From positions 1 to 64,000 of the IMG/VR virus record IMGVR_UViG_3300018465_000004: a DNA stretch of 64,000 nt; one strand, written 5' to 3'. Below are positions 46,593 to 54,448 of the stretch, piece by piece. The notes under the pieces were generated by a model that saw only the letters and a program-made list of their open reading frames with translations, was not told where the DNA came from and ran no database searches. A program made the position numbers and the translations under genes. Every line of letters starts with the position of its first letter. Within the stretch, counting starts at the first letter, position 1. The stretch is from a virus.

Positions 46593-47120
46593 ATGCCCGA
46601 CACGGCACGCCGTCGTCGACTGTTCATCCGTGCTGAAGATCTGCGCCGGGCGCTGCGGGTGCCGGAGCACCTCAATGTCACCTCGATGGTGTCCTCGTGG
46701 GACCCACCCGGGCTCAACGTCTACGTCACCAGCGATGCCTACTCGCCCGTCCCGCCGGGAGCGGTCGCCCCCGAGCTGGTCTTCGTCCCCCGCCCGTCCC
46801 AGCTGGACCCGGACTCCGCCGGATCCGACCCCGGCTGGGGCACCAACGACATCCTGCGCGCCGGCCGCGAGATCTGGGGCTCGGACCCCATGAGCCTGAC
46901 CCACGTCGCCGCGTGCGCAGCTGTCGTAGCGGGCGACATCGCCCGCATCGCCCGCGACGCGATCGAAGGCGCCGGCTCAGATGAAGGCGTCGCCCGGGAA
47001 CTGGGCAACCTCATCGTCTCCGCGGTCCGGTGGGCTGACGACCTCGGCTTCGACCCGGCGCAGTGTGTCCAGGAAGCACTCAGCGCCCAGCAGCGATACG
47101 TCTACCGCCGGGGGCGGTGA
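46593..47120 (+). CDS. two-part protein with MazG-like C-terminus
   Basis: ATG at 46593 (TTG three bases earlier is possible); GGTAGAAG lies just upstream. The N-terminal half is beta-rich (LNVTSMVSSWDPPGLNVYVT). The C-terminal half, DEGVARELGNLIVSAVRWAD, then LGFDPAQCVQEALSAQQRY, follows the E-x-x-E ... D pattern of phosphohydrolase-like MazG folds only loosely. Nucleotide-pool function is a guess. Confidence 0.45.
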   Translation: MPDTARRRRLFIRAEDLRRALRVPEHLNVTSMVSSWDPPGLNVYVTSDAYSPVPPGAVAPELVFVPRPSQLDPDSAGSDPGWGTNDILRAGREIWGSDPMSLTHVAACAAVVAGDIARIARDAIEGAGSDEGVARELGNLIVSAVRWADDLGFDPAQCVQEALSAQQRYVYRRGR

Positions 47121-47815
47121 ACGGGATCCGTTGCTATGTCTGCAAAAACAACATCGCGGCCGGAGCCGCCGCCACCAAGATGATTGTCGAGTACGCCCAG
47201 CCGGACTCCACGGTCAAGATCTTCGGTTACATGATGCCCGACGGCCCGCTGTCCAAGGCCACCGGTCGCATGGTCCGCGGCTACCACCACAAATGCTTCT
47301 GGGTGATCCGCAAACGCGAAGCCCGCGGCGACGCCGTCACCGGCCGGGTCCTCTACGGCGTCCCCACCGCCTACGAGATCGGCGCCCTGGTGCTGTCCCG
47401 AGAGGAGTTCGAGGCGCTGGGCCTCACCGCCGATCAGGCCCGCCAACAGGGCACCGCCTACCTCACCGAACGGCTCGACAAGCTGCGCACCATCGCCCGG
47501 CGCATCGGCAAAGGCGTCGGTGACGCCACCGTCCTGGAGGCGTACTGGGCCGACACCCACGCCGGCCCCTACCCACACAAGCACCACCTCCCGCTGGAGA
47601 TCTACCAGCTCCGAGCGCACCTGACCTACGCCCACGGCCTGGACGCTGCCGCCGTCCACAACCGCGACGGAATCCGGGGCGTCCACGACGCGCTACACAC
47701 AGCCGCCGTAATGGCCGAAATAGAAATGGCGCGCGAAACAGACCCCGGCTACCAAGCGCCGGGCGAATCGGACTGGCGTGAGCAGGTAGTAGAGGACGTA
47801 GAAAACCTCAGGTGA
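47117..47815 (+). CDS. zinc-finger-containing protein (232 aa)
   Basis: GTGA overlap. RCYVCKNNIAAGA and YHHKCFWVIRKRE give a zinc finger in the first 80 residues. The rest is helical (ALGLTADQARQQGTAYLTER, then RTIARRIGKGVGDATVLEAY). No family is recognised. Its 3' end holds a promoter-like element for the next gene. Confidence 0.55.
   Translation: MNGIRCYVCKNNIAAGAAATKMIVEYAQPDSTVKIFGYMMPDGPLSKATGRMVRGYHHKCFWVIRKREARGDAVTGRVLYGVPTAYEIGALVLSREEFEALGLTADQARQQGTAYLTERLDKLRTIARRIGKGVGDATVLEAYWADTHAGPYPHKHHLPLEIYQLRAHLTYAHGLDAAAVHNRDGIRGVHDALHTAAVMAEIEMARETDPGYQAPGESDWREQVVEDVENLR
47764..47791 (+). promoter_or_regulatory. phage-type promoter (CGAATC-N14-AGGTAGTA)
   Basis: CGAATC (47764-47769), 14 bases, AGGTAGTA (47784-47791), inside the end of the preceding gene and just before the XRE gene at 47812. 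Confidence 0.4.
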
Positions 47816-48198
47816 GGAGCGTCGTGCTCAGCGAAACCGAAGTCCGAAATGAAGAGGCCGAAATGGCTGAATCGACCGGATACCGTTCAGGAAAGCCACA
47901 TCCGTTGTGCCTGCTCATTCGCGAACTGCGAAACGCAGCCGGCTGGAGCCTGTCGCAGTTCCAGGCGCGATCCGGGATCCCGGCAGTCGTCGTCGGCGCG
48001 TACGAGCGCGGCGACCGGATCCCTCCCTTGTCCAAGCTGGAGGCCATCTTCGCCGCCTTCGGATACAAGCTCGCCGCCGCACCGGTGGGCTGCGACTCGG
48101 TGCGCGTAATCACCGACATGGTCGGCGACCTGCGTGCCATCGCCAACCAGCTCGAAGACAGCAAGACCCTGTTTGCCGACTCATCCGCCGAGGAATGA
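47812..48198 (+). CDS. XRE helix-turn-helix regulator
   Basis: 128 residues from GTG in GTGA overlap (a later GTG or ATG is possible). HPLCLLIRELRNAAGWSLSQ, SGIPAVVVGAYERGDRIPPL and KLEAIFAAFGYKLAAAP are the XRE helices. Regulators of this kind are common in actinophages and often lie near the DNA polymerase. The C-terminus is helical and acidic. Confidence 0.75.
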   Translation: MRSVVLSETEVRNEEAEMAESTGYRSGKPHPLCLLIRELRNAAGWSLSQFQARSGIPAVVVGAYERGDRIPPLSKLEAIFAAFGYKLAAAPVGCDSVRVITDMVGDLRAIANQLEDSKTLFADSSAEE

Positions 48199-48234
48199 GT
48201 GTCCCCATTGTCGACCATGGACAGATCGTCTTTG

Positions 48235-48262
48235 TGAATTGGTCGAAGTCGAATCTGTAGGT
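48235..48262 (+). promoter_or_regulatory. phage-type promoter (TGAATT-N14-CTGTAGGT)
   Basis: TGAATT (48235-48240), 14 bases, CTGTAGGT (48255-48262), extended as GAATCTGTAGGTA. Same extended block as at 34121 and 56260. Precedes the ssDNA-binding-like gene, which has its own ribosome site. Confidence 0.5.
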
Positions 48263-48324
48263 AAAGCCGTCAGAACCTTTTGCGCGGTCGCGTCCCGCCC
48301 GCCCCTTGAAATCAGGAGACGGCC

Positions 48325-49398
48325 ATGCCCGAGATCGATTTCGACCCAGTTCACAAGCGAGTCTCCACCGGCGCCCTCGAATTCGACCGACTGAAGTTGA
48401 AGAAGGACGAGAAGGCCCGCATCGTACTGCTTGAAAAGCCCACCTTCGCCTTCGTCCACACCCTGCGCGCACCCAAGATTGTCAACGGCGTCGCGGTCAA
48501 GGTCGAGAAGGAGAGCCGCAAGGGCGGCACCTACGTCGACTACGACATGGACTTCGTCGGCCGCCCCCACTGTCTCGGCGACTACGGCATCCTGACCGAC
48601 AAGGGTGTTGACCCCGCCAACTGCCCAGCCTGCAAGCGGTCCACCCAGACCGACGAGGTCTTCGCCCCCGACCGGCGCTTCGCCATGAACGTCGTCAAGT
48701 ACGGCATGACCCGTGACGGCAAGCTGGTCCAGCCCTTCACCTGCGCCAACGTGGTCTGGGACTTCACCGAGGGCGTCTACAACCGCCTCATCGACATCGC
48801 CGAGGAGCACGGCGCCCTGGTCGGCCGGGACCTCCTGCTCGGCCCATGCACCAACGAGGGCTTCCAGAAGTTCGAGATCCAGGCCGGCGCACAGAGTCTC
48901 TGGCAGGCCAACGACGCCATCAAGACAACGGTTGTCGCCACCTACCAGCAGAACCGCATCCCCGAGCTGGAACGGGCCTGCGGCCGGAAGGTCCAGACCG
49001 CCTGGCTGCTCAAGGATCTGGACTCCATCGCCGAACGGTGGCGCATCGCCCGCGGAGAGACCGACGGCACCGAGATGGCCGGCGCCGCCGCCCTCACCGA
49101 GGGCCTGGCCGACCTGCTCGGCAGCAGCGGGACCACCACCCTGACCGCGCAACCGGCCGTCGACATGAACGTCCTGCTCGGGACCAGCCCCAGCCCAGAC
49201 GTTGTGCCCACCGCAGAGCAGGCACCGGCAACCGCCGGCCCGGCACAGCCCGCGTCACCGGCCGGCCCGCCGGACTTCGGCGACCTGCTGGGCACCGGCA
49301 CGCCGCCGCCCGCGGAGCAGACCCAGCCCGCGCCTGCTGCCGCAAAGTCCGACGCTCAGACCTACGACTTCGGCTTGATCCTCGACGGGATTAGCTAA
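48325..49398 (+). CDS. candidate single-stranded DNA-binding protein
   Basis: 357 residues, ATG after AGGAGACGG. A basic, beta-rich core (DRLKLKKDEKARIVLLEKPT) with ANCPACKRSTQT as zinc site and RFAMNVVKYGMTRDGKLVQP, then a proline/alanine-rich linker and a short C-terminal tail (AQTYDFGLILDGIS) that could bind replication partners as SSB tails do. Size, zinc site and tail recall gp32-like proteins annotated in actinophages. Family call is by pattern only. Its own promoter and a terminator enclose it. Confidence 0.55.
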   Translation: MPEIDFDPVHKRVSTGALEFDRLKLKKDEKARIVLLEKPTFAFVHTLRAPKIVNGVAVKVEKESRKGGTYVDYDMDFVGRPHCLGDYGILTDKGVDPANCPACKRSTQTDEVFAPDRRFAMNVVKYGMTRDGKLVQPFTCANVVWDFTEGVYNRLIDIAEEHGALVGRDLLLGPCTNEGFQKFEIQAGAQSLWQANDAIKTTVVATYQQNRIPELERACGRKVQTAWLLKDLDSIAERWRIARGETDGTEMAGAAALTEGLADLLGSSGTTTLTAQPAVDMNVLLGTSPSPDVVPTAEQAPATAGPAQPASPAGPPDFGDLLGTGTPPPAEQTQPAPAAAKSDAQTYDFGLILDGIS

Positions 49399-49456
49399 CC
49401 TGGTAACTGGTCGATCCTGGTGTGCCCCCGTGCATCAGGATCGACCTCCAACGACT

Positions 49457-49491
49457 GAGGGCCGTCCGCCTGTGGGGTGCGGACGGCCCTC
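49457..49491. terminator. hairpin terminator between convergent genes
   Basis: GAGGGCCGTCCGC (49457-49469) pairs with 49479-49491 over 13 bases, with a nine-base loop. It separates the plus-strand ssDNA-binding-like gene and the minus-strand gene at 49497. Confidence 0.7.
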
Positions 49492-49496
49492 GTTGA

Positions 49497-49961
49497 TTAC
49501 CCGGCGATTTTCCCGTTCGCGATCAGCCAATCACGCACCTCGGGCCGCCGATACAGCTTGGCCGAGGAGTCCACGCCCGGATCCGGGTTCGGGAAGTCGG
49601 CGTACCGGTTCTTCCAGTTGGCCACTGACGCTCGGCTCACCCCCGCCATCCGCGCGATCTCAGACGACGTCACGAGTTGGGTGTCGCTCGGGTCCGCCTT
49701 CCTAGCCGGACGGCGACGTGCCCCGCCCCGCTTCGCCGGCTGCTTCCTCGCGCTTGCCCGCCGGACCAGCTCCGCGCGGTATCGAGCAGAGGTCGTCCCG
49801 CCAGGCTCCTCGCAGTACAAGGAGATGCCCACCATGTTGGTCCGGTTGGTCGCAAGCGCCTCGTCGACTAGCTCGGCGTACTGCGAGTAGAGCCGCAACA
49901 GTGCCGACTCTCCTTCGGTGATCCGCCCGGCCAATTCTTTGATGGCGTCAAGGATCGCCAC
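49497..49961 (-). CDS. MerR-type DNA-binding protein with helical N-terminus
   Basis: 154 residues; GTG at 49961 has GGAAGAG upstream. A coiled-coil-like N-terminal half (ILDAIKELAGRITEGESALL, then YSQYAELVDEALATN), a basic linker (RKQPAKRGGARRRPARK), and a C-terminal helix-turn-helix (SSEIARMAGVSRASVANWKN, then KLYRRPEVRDWLI). Likely a regulator read against the late genes, perhaps a repressor. Confidence 0.6.
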   Translation of the reverse strand: MAILDAIKELAGRITEGESALLRLYSQYAELVDEALATNRTNMVGISLYCEEPGGTTSARYRAELVRRASARKQPAKRGGARRRPARKADPSDTQLVTSSEIARMAGVSRASVANWKNRYADFPNPDPGVDSSAKLYRRPEVRDWLIANGKIAG

Positions 49962-50021
49962 GACATCTCTTCCCAAAGTTCACACCGCCGTATCGCCTAG
50001 TCCTGGTAGCAGACAGTACCG

Positions 50022-50816
50022 TTGACAGCGCTCACATCACCATCCCTGCCGGGGAGCGGACCGGGTGCAGCAGCTGATCTTGCCGCTTATGTAGGTATGG
50101 CGTGCGAATGCGGTGCCGCGGTTACCGCGGAGATGGTCGACTGGGTCGCGATCGGCGGCGCCAACTCAGGCTGCTGCGGCAACGCCGCGCACACCTACGG
50201 CTTCCACGTCCCGGCTTACAAGCTGTCCATATCGGACTACTCGCGCCGGCACGAACCGGGCAAGCCGTTCAACATGAACTGGGCGTGCGCAGGCGACTTC
50301 TCGCACCGCAACAACCCCGCCCTGCGCGCCAAGCACGCCCAGCTGCTCGCCCGGCTCATGCGCGGCGAACTCTCACAGCTCTGCGAATTCATCGGAAAGC
50401 CCTGGGCGGACAAACCCGTCTACTACTGGGCGCGGTGGAACGGCATCTCCAACCTGAAGGTCTACACCGGCTCCGGCCACGACCATTGGAGCCACATCTC
50501 TTGGTGGCGCTCCCGGGCCAACGAGCGCACCTACATGTGGCGCGACGCCGGCTCGGTACCTACTCCGGCCCCGCCGAAGGGCTTCCCCGCCTACCCCGGC
50601 TACGTCATCAAGTACAACCCCGACAAGTACGACGCCAACCTCAAGGTCTGGCAGAGCCAGATGAGCCGCCGCGGATGGCGGATCACCGTCGATGGCGTGT
50701 ACGGGCCGGACACCAAGCGGGTCGTCCTCGCCTTCCAGACCGAGAAGCGCCTCGGCGCCGACGGTGAGATCGGCCCGATCACCTGGAACGCCGCCTGGGC
50801 CATCCCGGTCACCTGA
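50022..50816 (+). CDS. endolysin-like protein with peptidoglycan-binding domain
   Basis: 264 residues, TTG start; GGTAGCAGAC precedes by about 15 bases. Cys/His-rich centre: NSGCCGNAAHTYGFHVPAY, ACAGDFSH and GSGHDHWSHISWWRSRANER, with several His residues that could hold a catalytic zinc. The end (about 200-258: WQSQMSRRGWRITVDGVYGP, TKRVVLAFQTEKRLGADGEI) is a PG_binding_1 fold. It probably cuts cell-wall peptidoglycan for lysis. The catalytic class is not certain. Its holin candidate is 50 kb away at 154. Confidence 0.7.
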   Translation: MTALTSPSLPGSGPGAAADLAAYVGMACECGAAVTAEMVDWVAIGGANSGCCGNAAHTYGFHVPAYKLSISDYSRRHEPGKPFNMNWACAGDFSHRNNPALRAKHAQLLARLMRGELSQLCEFIGKPWADKPVYYWARWNGISNLKVYTGSGHDHWSHISWWRSRANERTYMWRDAGSVPTPAPPKGFPAYPGYVIKYNPDKYDANLKVWQSQMSRRGWRITVDGVYGPDTKRVVLAFQTEKRLGADGEIGPITWNAAWAIPVT

Positions 50817-50851
50817 CCGCACAACCGAACCTCGTGCGAGTAGAAGCAACT

Positions 50852-51094
50852 GTGACCGCGAACTTCGAAGCCGTCCTGGACGAGCTGGGGCGCACGGCCT
50901 TCGAGGCGTACGCCCACAACACCGAGTGGCGCAGCGTCCACGGCGAACCTCTTCCCAACTGGGACGACGTCCCCGACCGGGTTCAGACCGCCTGGCGTGC
51001 CGCCGCCCGCGGCATCCTGCGCGACCTCGCCCGCTGGGAACGCGGTCAGGAGTTCGACGAGATCCTCGACGAGGCGGACAGCGATGCTGGTTGA
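50852..51094 (+). CDS. small helical protein (80 aa)
   Basis: GTG at 50852 placed after GCGAGTAGAAGCAACT, a leaderless-type layout; an upstream GTG lies inside the promoter-like block. FEAVLDELGRTAFEAYAHNT, then a helical and acidic end. No family is recognised. Overlaps the next gene by 11 bases. Confidence 0.5.
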   Translation: MTANFEAVLDELGRTAFEAYAHNTEWRSVHGEPLPNWDDVPDRVQTAWRAAARGILRDLARWERGQEFDEILDEADSDAG

Positions 51095-51278
51095 TCCGGA
51101 CTGCGCGTACGTCCCCGGAAGCTACCGGCGGCACACCGACGCCTGCGACCCGATCACCCACATCAGACTCGCCTTCGCCGTCATCGACGCGATCGACCCG
51201 CCGATCTTCCGGTCCGTCAAAGGCGACCACGAGGTCTGCGCCGCCTACCCCTGCACCACGTGCCAGGCGCGCGTGTGA
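51084..51278 (+). CDS. small Cys-containing protein (64 aa)
   Basis: ATG overlapping by 11 bases. DPDCAYVPGSYRRHTDACDP and YPCTTCQARV give Cys and His groups, a possible zinc site. Its stop overlaps the resolvase start by GTGTGA. Confidence 0.5.
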   Translation: MLVDPDCAYVPGSYRRHTDACDPITHIRLAFAVIDAIDPPIFRSVKGDHEVCAAYPCTTCQARV

Positions 51279-51865
51279 AGATCCTCGCTGTCGACCTGGC
51301 GGCCAAATACTCCGCATCCTGCGTCATGGACGACGCCGGGCGTGTTTACGAGCAGAACGACTCCTGGGGCCGCACCGAGAAGCAGTTCCTCGACCTCATC
51401 ACCAGTCCGTGGATGCAGACCAACCCTCCCGACTTGATGGTCGTTGAAGACCTCCCGCACGGCGTGTCGTACATGACGACCACCAAGGCCGTCTGCCGGC
51501 TCCAGGGCCGCATCGTCGAGCGGATGGACTACCTCGGATCACTCAGCTCGGTGCTATTCGCCGCCCCCATCGAATGGCGCCGTGTGTACACCGGACTGGA
51601 GCGCGGCACCGGAGCCGCTGCGGTGGTCCCGGTCGCGGAGGCCCTCGGCTACACCGCACCGGACCTGTCCCACCGGATCCTCCGCGCTGGAGACAAGGCA
51701 ATCGCCCGCAAGGTCGCATCCGACTATTGCGCCGCCTATCTCATCGCCAAGTGGATGATCGACCGCTTCAACGAACTCGGAACATTCGACGTCACCGGCA
51801 CCGCAAGGTATGGAGCAACCCGGTCGAGAAAGAAGCAGCCGGTTGAAAAGAGAACACCCGGCTGA
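51275..51865 (+). CDS. RuvC-like Holliday junction resolvase
   Basis: 196 residues. KILAVDLAAKYSASCVMD is the first acidic strand of RuvC-type nucleases, VVEDLPHG the second acidic motif, and ARKVASDYCAAYLIAKWM the last (D/xxDA type). The family resolves recombination junctions in replication or packaging. It lies just before RecA. The C-terminus is basic. A terminator follows. Confidence 0.7.
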   Translation: MKILAVDLAAKYSASCVMDDAGRVYEQNDSWGRTEKQFLDLITSPWMQTNPPDLMVVEDLPHGVSYMTTTKAVCRLQGRIVERMDYLGSLSSVLFAAPIEWRRVYTGLERGTGAAAVVPVAEALGYTAPDLSHRILRAGDKAIARKVASDYCAAYLIAKWMIDRFNELGTFDVTGTARYGATRSRKKQPVEKRTPG

Positions 51866-51903
51866 ATACAATTCCGACCGGGGGTTTCGCAAGAAACACA
51901 GGT

Positions 51904-51947
51904 ACGCCCACTCACCCTGGTTTGGCGATCTCGGGATGAGTGGGCGT
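51904..51947 (+). terminator. hairpin terminator before recA
   Basis: ACGCCCACTCA (51904-51914) pairs with TGAGTGGGCGT (51937-51947); TCCTGTTT follows. It separates the resolvase operon from the recA gene, whose own promoter is not obvious here. Confidence 0.6.
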
Positions 51948-51969
51948 TCCTGTTTGAGGAGCCAGCCCC

Positions 51970-53154
51970 GTGCCGAAAGACCCCAACCCCTCGATGGACG
52001 ATCTCCTCCGCGAGATCAGCAAGAAGTACGACGTGTCGGTCGGCCCGATGTCGGCAGTGGTCCCACCCACCGAGGCACTGACCACCGGCAACCTGGCCAT
52101 CGACTACAACACCGGCATCGGCGGGTTGCCCATCGGTCGGATCACCGAGCTGTACGGCCAGCCAAGCTCCGGCAAGACCACCACCGCACTCCAGACCGCG
52201 GTCGAGCTACAGCGGCGCATCATCGCCGAGGGCCGTGACGAGCACATCCTCTACCTCGACTTCGAGCACGCCCTCGACGAGGACTACGCCATGAGCCTCG
52301 GCCTGGACGTGGAGCACCCCACCTTCCTTCTCGCCCAGCCCTACTGGCTGGAGCAGGGCGCCGAAGCATCCCGCAAGATCATCGAATCCGGCAAGGTCCG
52401 ACTGTCCATCTGGGACAGCGTCGCCGAGATGACCCCGAAGTCCATCCTCGAAGCCGACTTCGACCGGCGCACCGGAGCGATGGAGCGCGCCCGCCAGATC
52501 AAGGAGCTGCTCATCCGGATGACGCCGCTCATCCACCAGCACCGTTGCGCCGCGGTCTTCCTCAACCACCTCATGGAAGCCGTCGACATGGGCGGCGGTC
52601 GCCCCGGCATGCCGCCTGCCGAGACCACCCCCGGCGGCAAGGCGCTGAAGTACTTCGCCTCGCTCCGGATGAGCTACAAGCAGATCAAGCCGATCAAGGC
52701 CCGCGCCATCGACGCCCTCACCGGCGAGACAGTGGACCAGGTCGTCGCGGTCGACACCAAGATCAAAGTCACCAAGAACAAGCTCGGCAGCCCGTTCCGC
52801 GAAGCCGTCGTGCGCGTCCGCTTCGGCACCGGCTTCGACAACCTGTGGAGCGCTCTGCGCGTCCTCACCGCGTACCGGAAGATCGTCGTCGGAGCTGGTG
52901 GGTATCACTACTTCGACGAGAAGAGGGTCCCCGCACTCGTCCACGCCAAGATGGCCCGCTCCAGCACCGGCCGCCCCAACATCCAAGGCGAGGCCGCCGT
53001 CCTGCGCTTCGGCGATGAGCATCCCGAGTGGCGCGACGCCGTCATCAAGCACGCCATCGAGGTCGTCGAGGCCAGCGGCGACACCCAGCTGCCCGAGGGC
53101 GAGCCGGTCGACGCCTTCGGCGAGAACACCGAACTGATGGGGGAGAAGGAGTGA
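51970..53154 (+). CDS. recA: RecA-like recombinase
   Basis: 394 residues from GTG after AGGAG. Walker A GQPSSGKTTTAL (about 63-74), ILYLDFEHALDEDYAMSLGL (Walker-B-like with catalytic E region), CAAVFLNHL and the GGKALKYFASLRM motif of RecA loop 2 region. A C-terminal acidic tail ends the protein. RecA catalyses strand exchange. Phage copies often help replication or circularisation. It starts a coupled operon with a zinc protein and MazG-like gene. Confidence 0.88.
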   Translation: MPKDPNPSMDDLLREISKKYDVSVGPMSAVVPPTEALTTGNLAIDYNTGIGGLPIGRITELYGQPSSGKTTTALQTAVELQRRIIAEGRDEHILYLDFEHALDEDYAMSLGLDVEHPTFLLAQPYWLEQGAEASRKIIESGKVRLSIWDSVAEMTPKSILEADFDRRTGAMERARQIKELLIRMTPLIHQHRCAAVFLNHLMEAVDMGGGRPGMPPAETTPGGKALKYFASLRMSYKQIKPIKARAIDALTGETVDQVVAVDTKIKVTKNKLGSPFREAVVRVRFGTGFDNLWSALRVLTAYRKIVVGAGGYHYFDEKRVPALVHAKMARSSTGRPNIQGEAAVLRFGDEHPEWRDAVIKHAIEVVEASGDTQLPEGEPVDAFGENTELMGEKE

Positions 53155-53327
53155 GCGCGCCCTGCCGCAAGTGGTCCGGGCCGATCTGGAAAACCGGCGG
53201 CGAGACCTGCGTCTGCAAGCTGCGAGCCGACCACGCCGACGGCCGATTCGGCGCAGACCACGAGTGCGACTGCGGAGCCTGGTTCGTCGACTCGGTCGCC
53301 CGTGACTGGGCGGAGCGGGCAGCATGA
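53151..53327 (+). CDS. small zinc-finger protein (58 aa)
   Basis: GTGA overlap with recA. CRKWSGPIWKTGGETCVCKL and HECDCGAWF give a Cys/His series, likely one zinc. Coupled to the MazG-like gene by ATGA. Function unknown. Confidence 0.55.
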   Translation: MSAPCRKWSGPIWKTGGETCVCKLRADHADGRFGADHECDCGAWFVDSVARDWAERAA

Positions 53328-53647
53328 GCCTCAACGACTACTCCGACCGGGTTGCGGTCTGGCTCGCGCGGAACTTCCCCGGTGACAACCTGCTCTGGCG
53401 GGGCCTCGTGCTCGCCGAGGAGGTTGGCGAGGTGTGCAGGTGCATCGTCAAGGCCGACTCAGGCCAGCGCGGCACCAGGGACGAATGGATGCGCGAGCTG
53501 TACATCGAGGTCGGCGACGTCTTCCTCAGCCTCCAGGCCACCTGCAACCTCGCTGGCATCGACCTGGAAAAGGCCGTCCACGACAGGTTCACCGCGGTCG
53601 AGCACATGGATCTGTTCGCGCGCCGGCTCCCCTCGGAGAAGCCGTGA
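53324..53647 (+). CDS. mazG: MazG-like nucleotide pyrophosphohydrolase
   Basis: 107 residues. WRGLVLAEEVGEVCRCIVKA then ELYIEVGDVFLSLQATCNLA is the EExxE...ExxD motif of MazG/all-alpha NTP pyrophosphatases. The family breaks NTPs to NMP and pyrophosphate and can lower alarmones or clean the dNTP pool. In phages it may counter host stress. Coupled in the recA operon. Confidence 0.82.
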   Translation: MSLNDYSDRVAVWLARNFPGDNLLWRGLVLAEEVGEVCRCIVKADSGQRGTRDEWMRELYIEVGDVFLSLQATCNLAGIDLEKAVHDRFTAVEHMDLFARRLPSEKP

Positions 53648-53826
53648 CCCGCTCCACGAGCGCGTCGGCGGACCTGATGTCCCCAGGGAGGACCAACGGG
53701 GCGCCCATTTTGGGGGCGCGCGGAAGGTGCCTAAGCCCGGCAGATCCGCCGACGCCAGGTGACCGTAGCAGCGCTACCCGGCGCGACTACAAGGTCAACG
53801 TGAATGACACCCGGCCGGATGAATGA
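53644..53826 (+). CDS. small protein of doubtful status (60 aa)
   Basis: GTGA overlap suggests translation, but composition is poor in hydrophobic residues (SASADLMSPGRTNGAPILGA) and the frame covers an inverted repeat at about 53707-53726 (GCGCCC...GGGCGC). Possibly non-coding. Confidence 0.35.
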   Translation: MTRSTSASADLMSPGRTNGAPILGARGRCLSPADPPTPGDRSSATRRDYKVNVNDTRPDE

Positions 53827-54105
53827 ACCTGGCGATTCGCGGCGCTCACCCGCATCCTGTGGAGTAAGCGGGGCGGCATCGCCAACCCCCCTGGCAAACC
53901 ACTACCGCGGTGGGCTGCTCCGCTGGTTCACCCGCTCCGAATGGTGCTCGGAGCGGGTGAGCTTCCTCCAATGGCAGGGTCACCCATGGCCGTGGGTGAC
54001 CCTGCGTGGCGCGGATCAGTCAGTGAACCCGCGGTTTCGAACCGTTGACCAGCCTACGACCGAACCTCTGATCAGTTCACTCGGCCGAAAGGTTGATAGG
54101 TGTCG
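53827..54105 (+). other. untranslated region with two long hairpins
   Basis: No gene seen. CACCCGCTCCGA (53929-53940) pairs perfectly with 53948-53959, and CAGGGTCACCC (53975-53985) with 53994-54004. Two strong hairpins in tandem may be a double terminator or an RNA element. CGAAAG and TGATAG at 54086-54098 look like a promoter for the next gene. Confidence 0.5.
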
Positions 54106-54396
54106 TTGGATCACTCCCGTAACCCGAGCTGTCCGCGGCTCGTTTCACGCGCTATGCGATGGACTCTGATTCGGACGGCATTGGTGGCGGCACTGCCGTT
54201 GATGGCAGGCCGGCTGATCTACCTGGCAGCCGACAACTTCACCCGGCTGCACATGGGTGTGGGCATGACCCAGATCGTCTTCGGCATGCTCGCGTTGTCC
54301 GTCGCGGTAGCGATTCTCGCCTACCAGGCTGGCGTCAACGACGGGATGGGCAGGCTCGTCAGCTGGCTACGCGGTCAGGCTCCAGCTTCCGACTAG
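54106..54396 (+). CDS. membrane protein, two helices (96 aa)
   Basis: TTG at 54106 lies six bases after TGATAG, the leaderless layout of other genes; GTG at 54100 and ATG at 54154 are alternatives. Two helices: LIRTALVAALPLMAGRLIYL and MTQIVFGMLALSVAVAILAY. Function unknown; a second holin candidate close to the late genes. Confidence 0.5.
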   Translation: MDHSRNPSCPRLVSRAMRWTLIRTALVAALPLMAGRLIYLAADNFTRLHMGVGMTQIVFGMLALSVAVAILAYQAGVNDGMGRLVSWLRGQAPASD

Positions 54397-54415
54397 ACCG
54401 CCCGACTTCTACCGG

Positions 54416-54442
54416 GGAACCTTGCATGTTCCACCGGTAGAA
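54416..54442 (+). promoter_or_regulatory. phage-type promoter (GGAACC-N13-CGGTAGAA)
   Basis: GGAACC (54416-54421), 13 bases, CGGTAGAA (54435-54442); ATG at 54449 follows by six bases. It is the clearest match and gives the strongest case for leaderless transcription. Confidence 0.6.
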
Positions 54443-54448
54443 GTCGGC

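Noticed and set aside
53804-54169. Plus-strand frame spanning the two hairpins
   Set aside because: Poor composition, no ribosome site and it would cover strong RNA stems and the promoter for the next gene.
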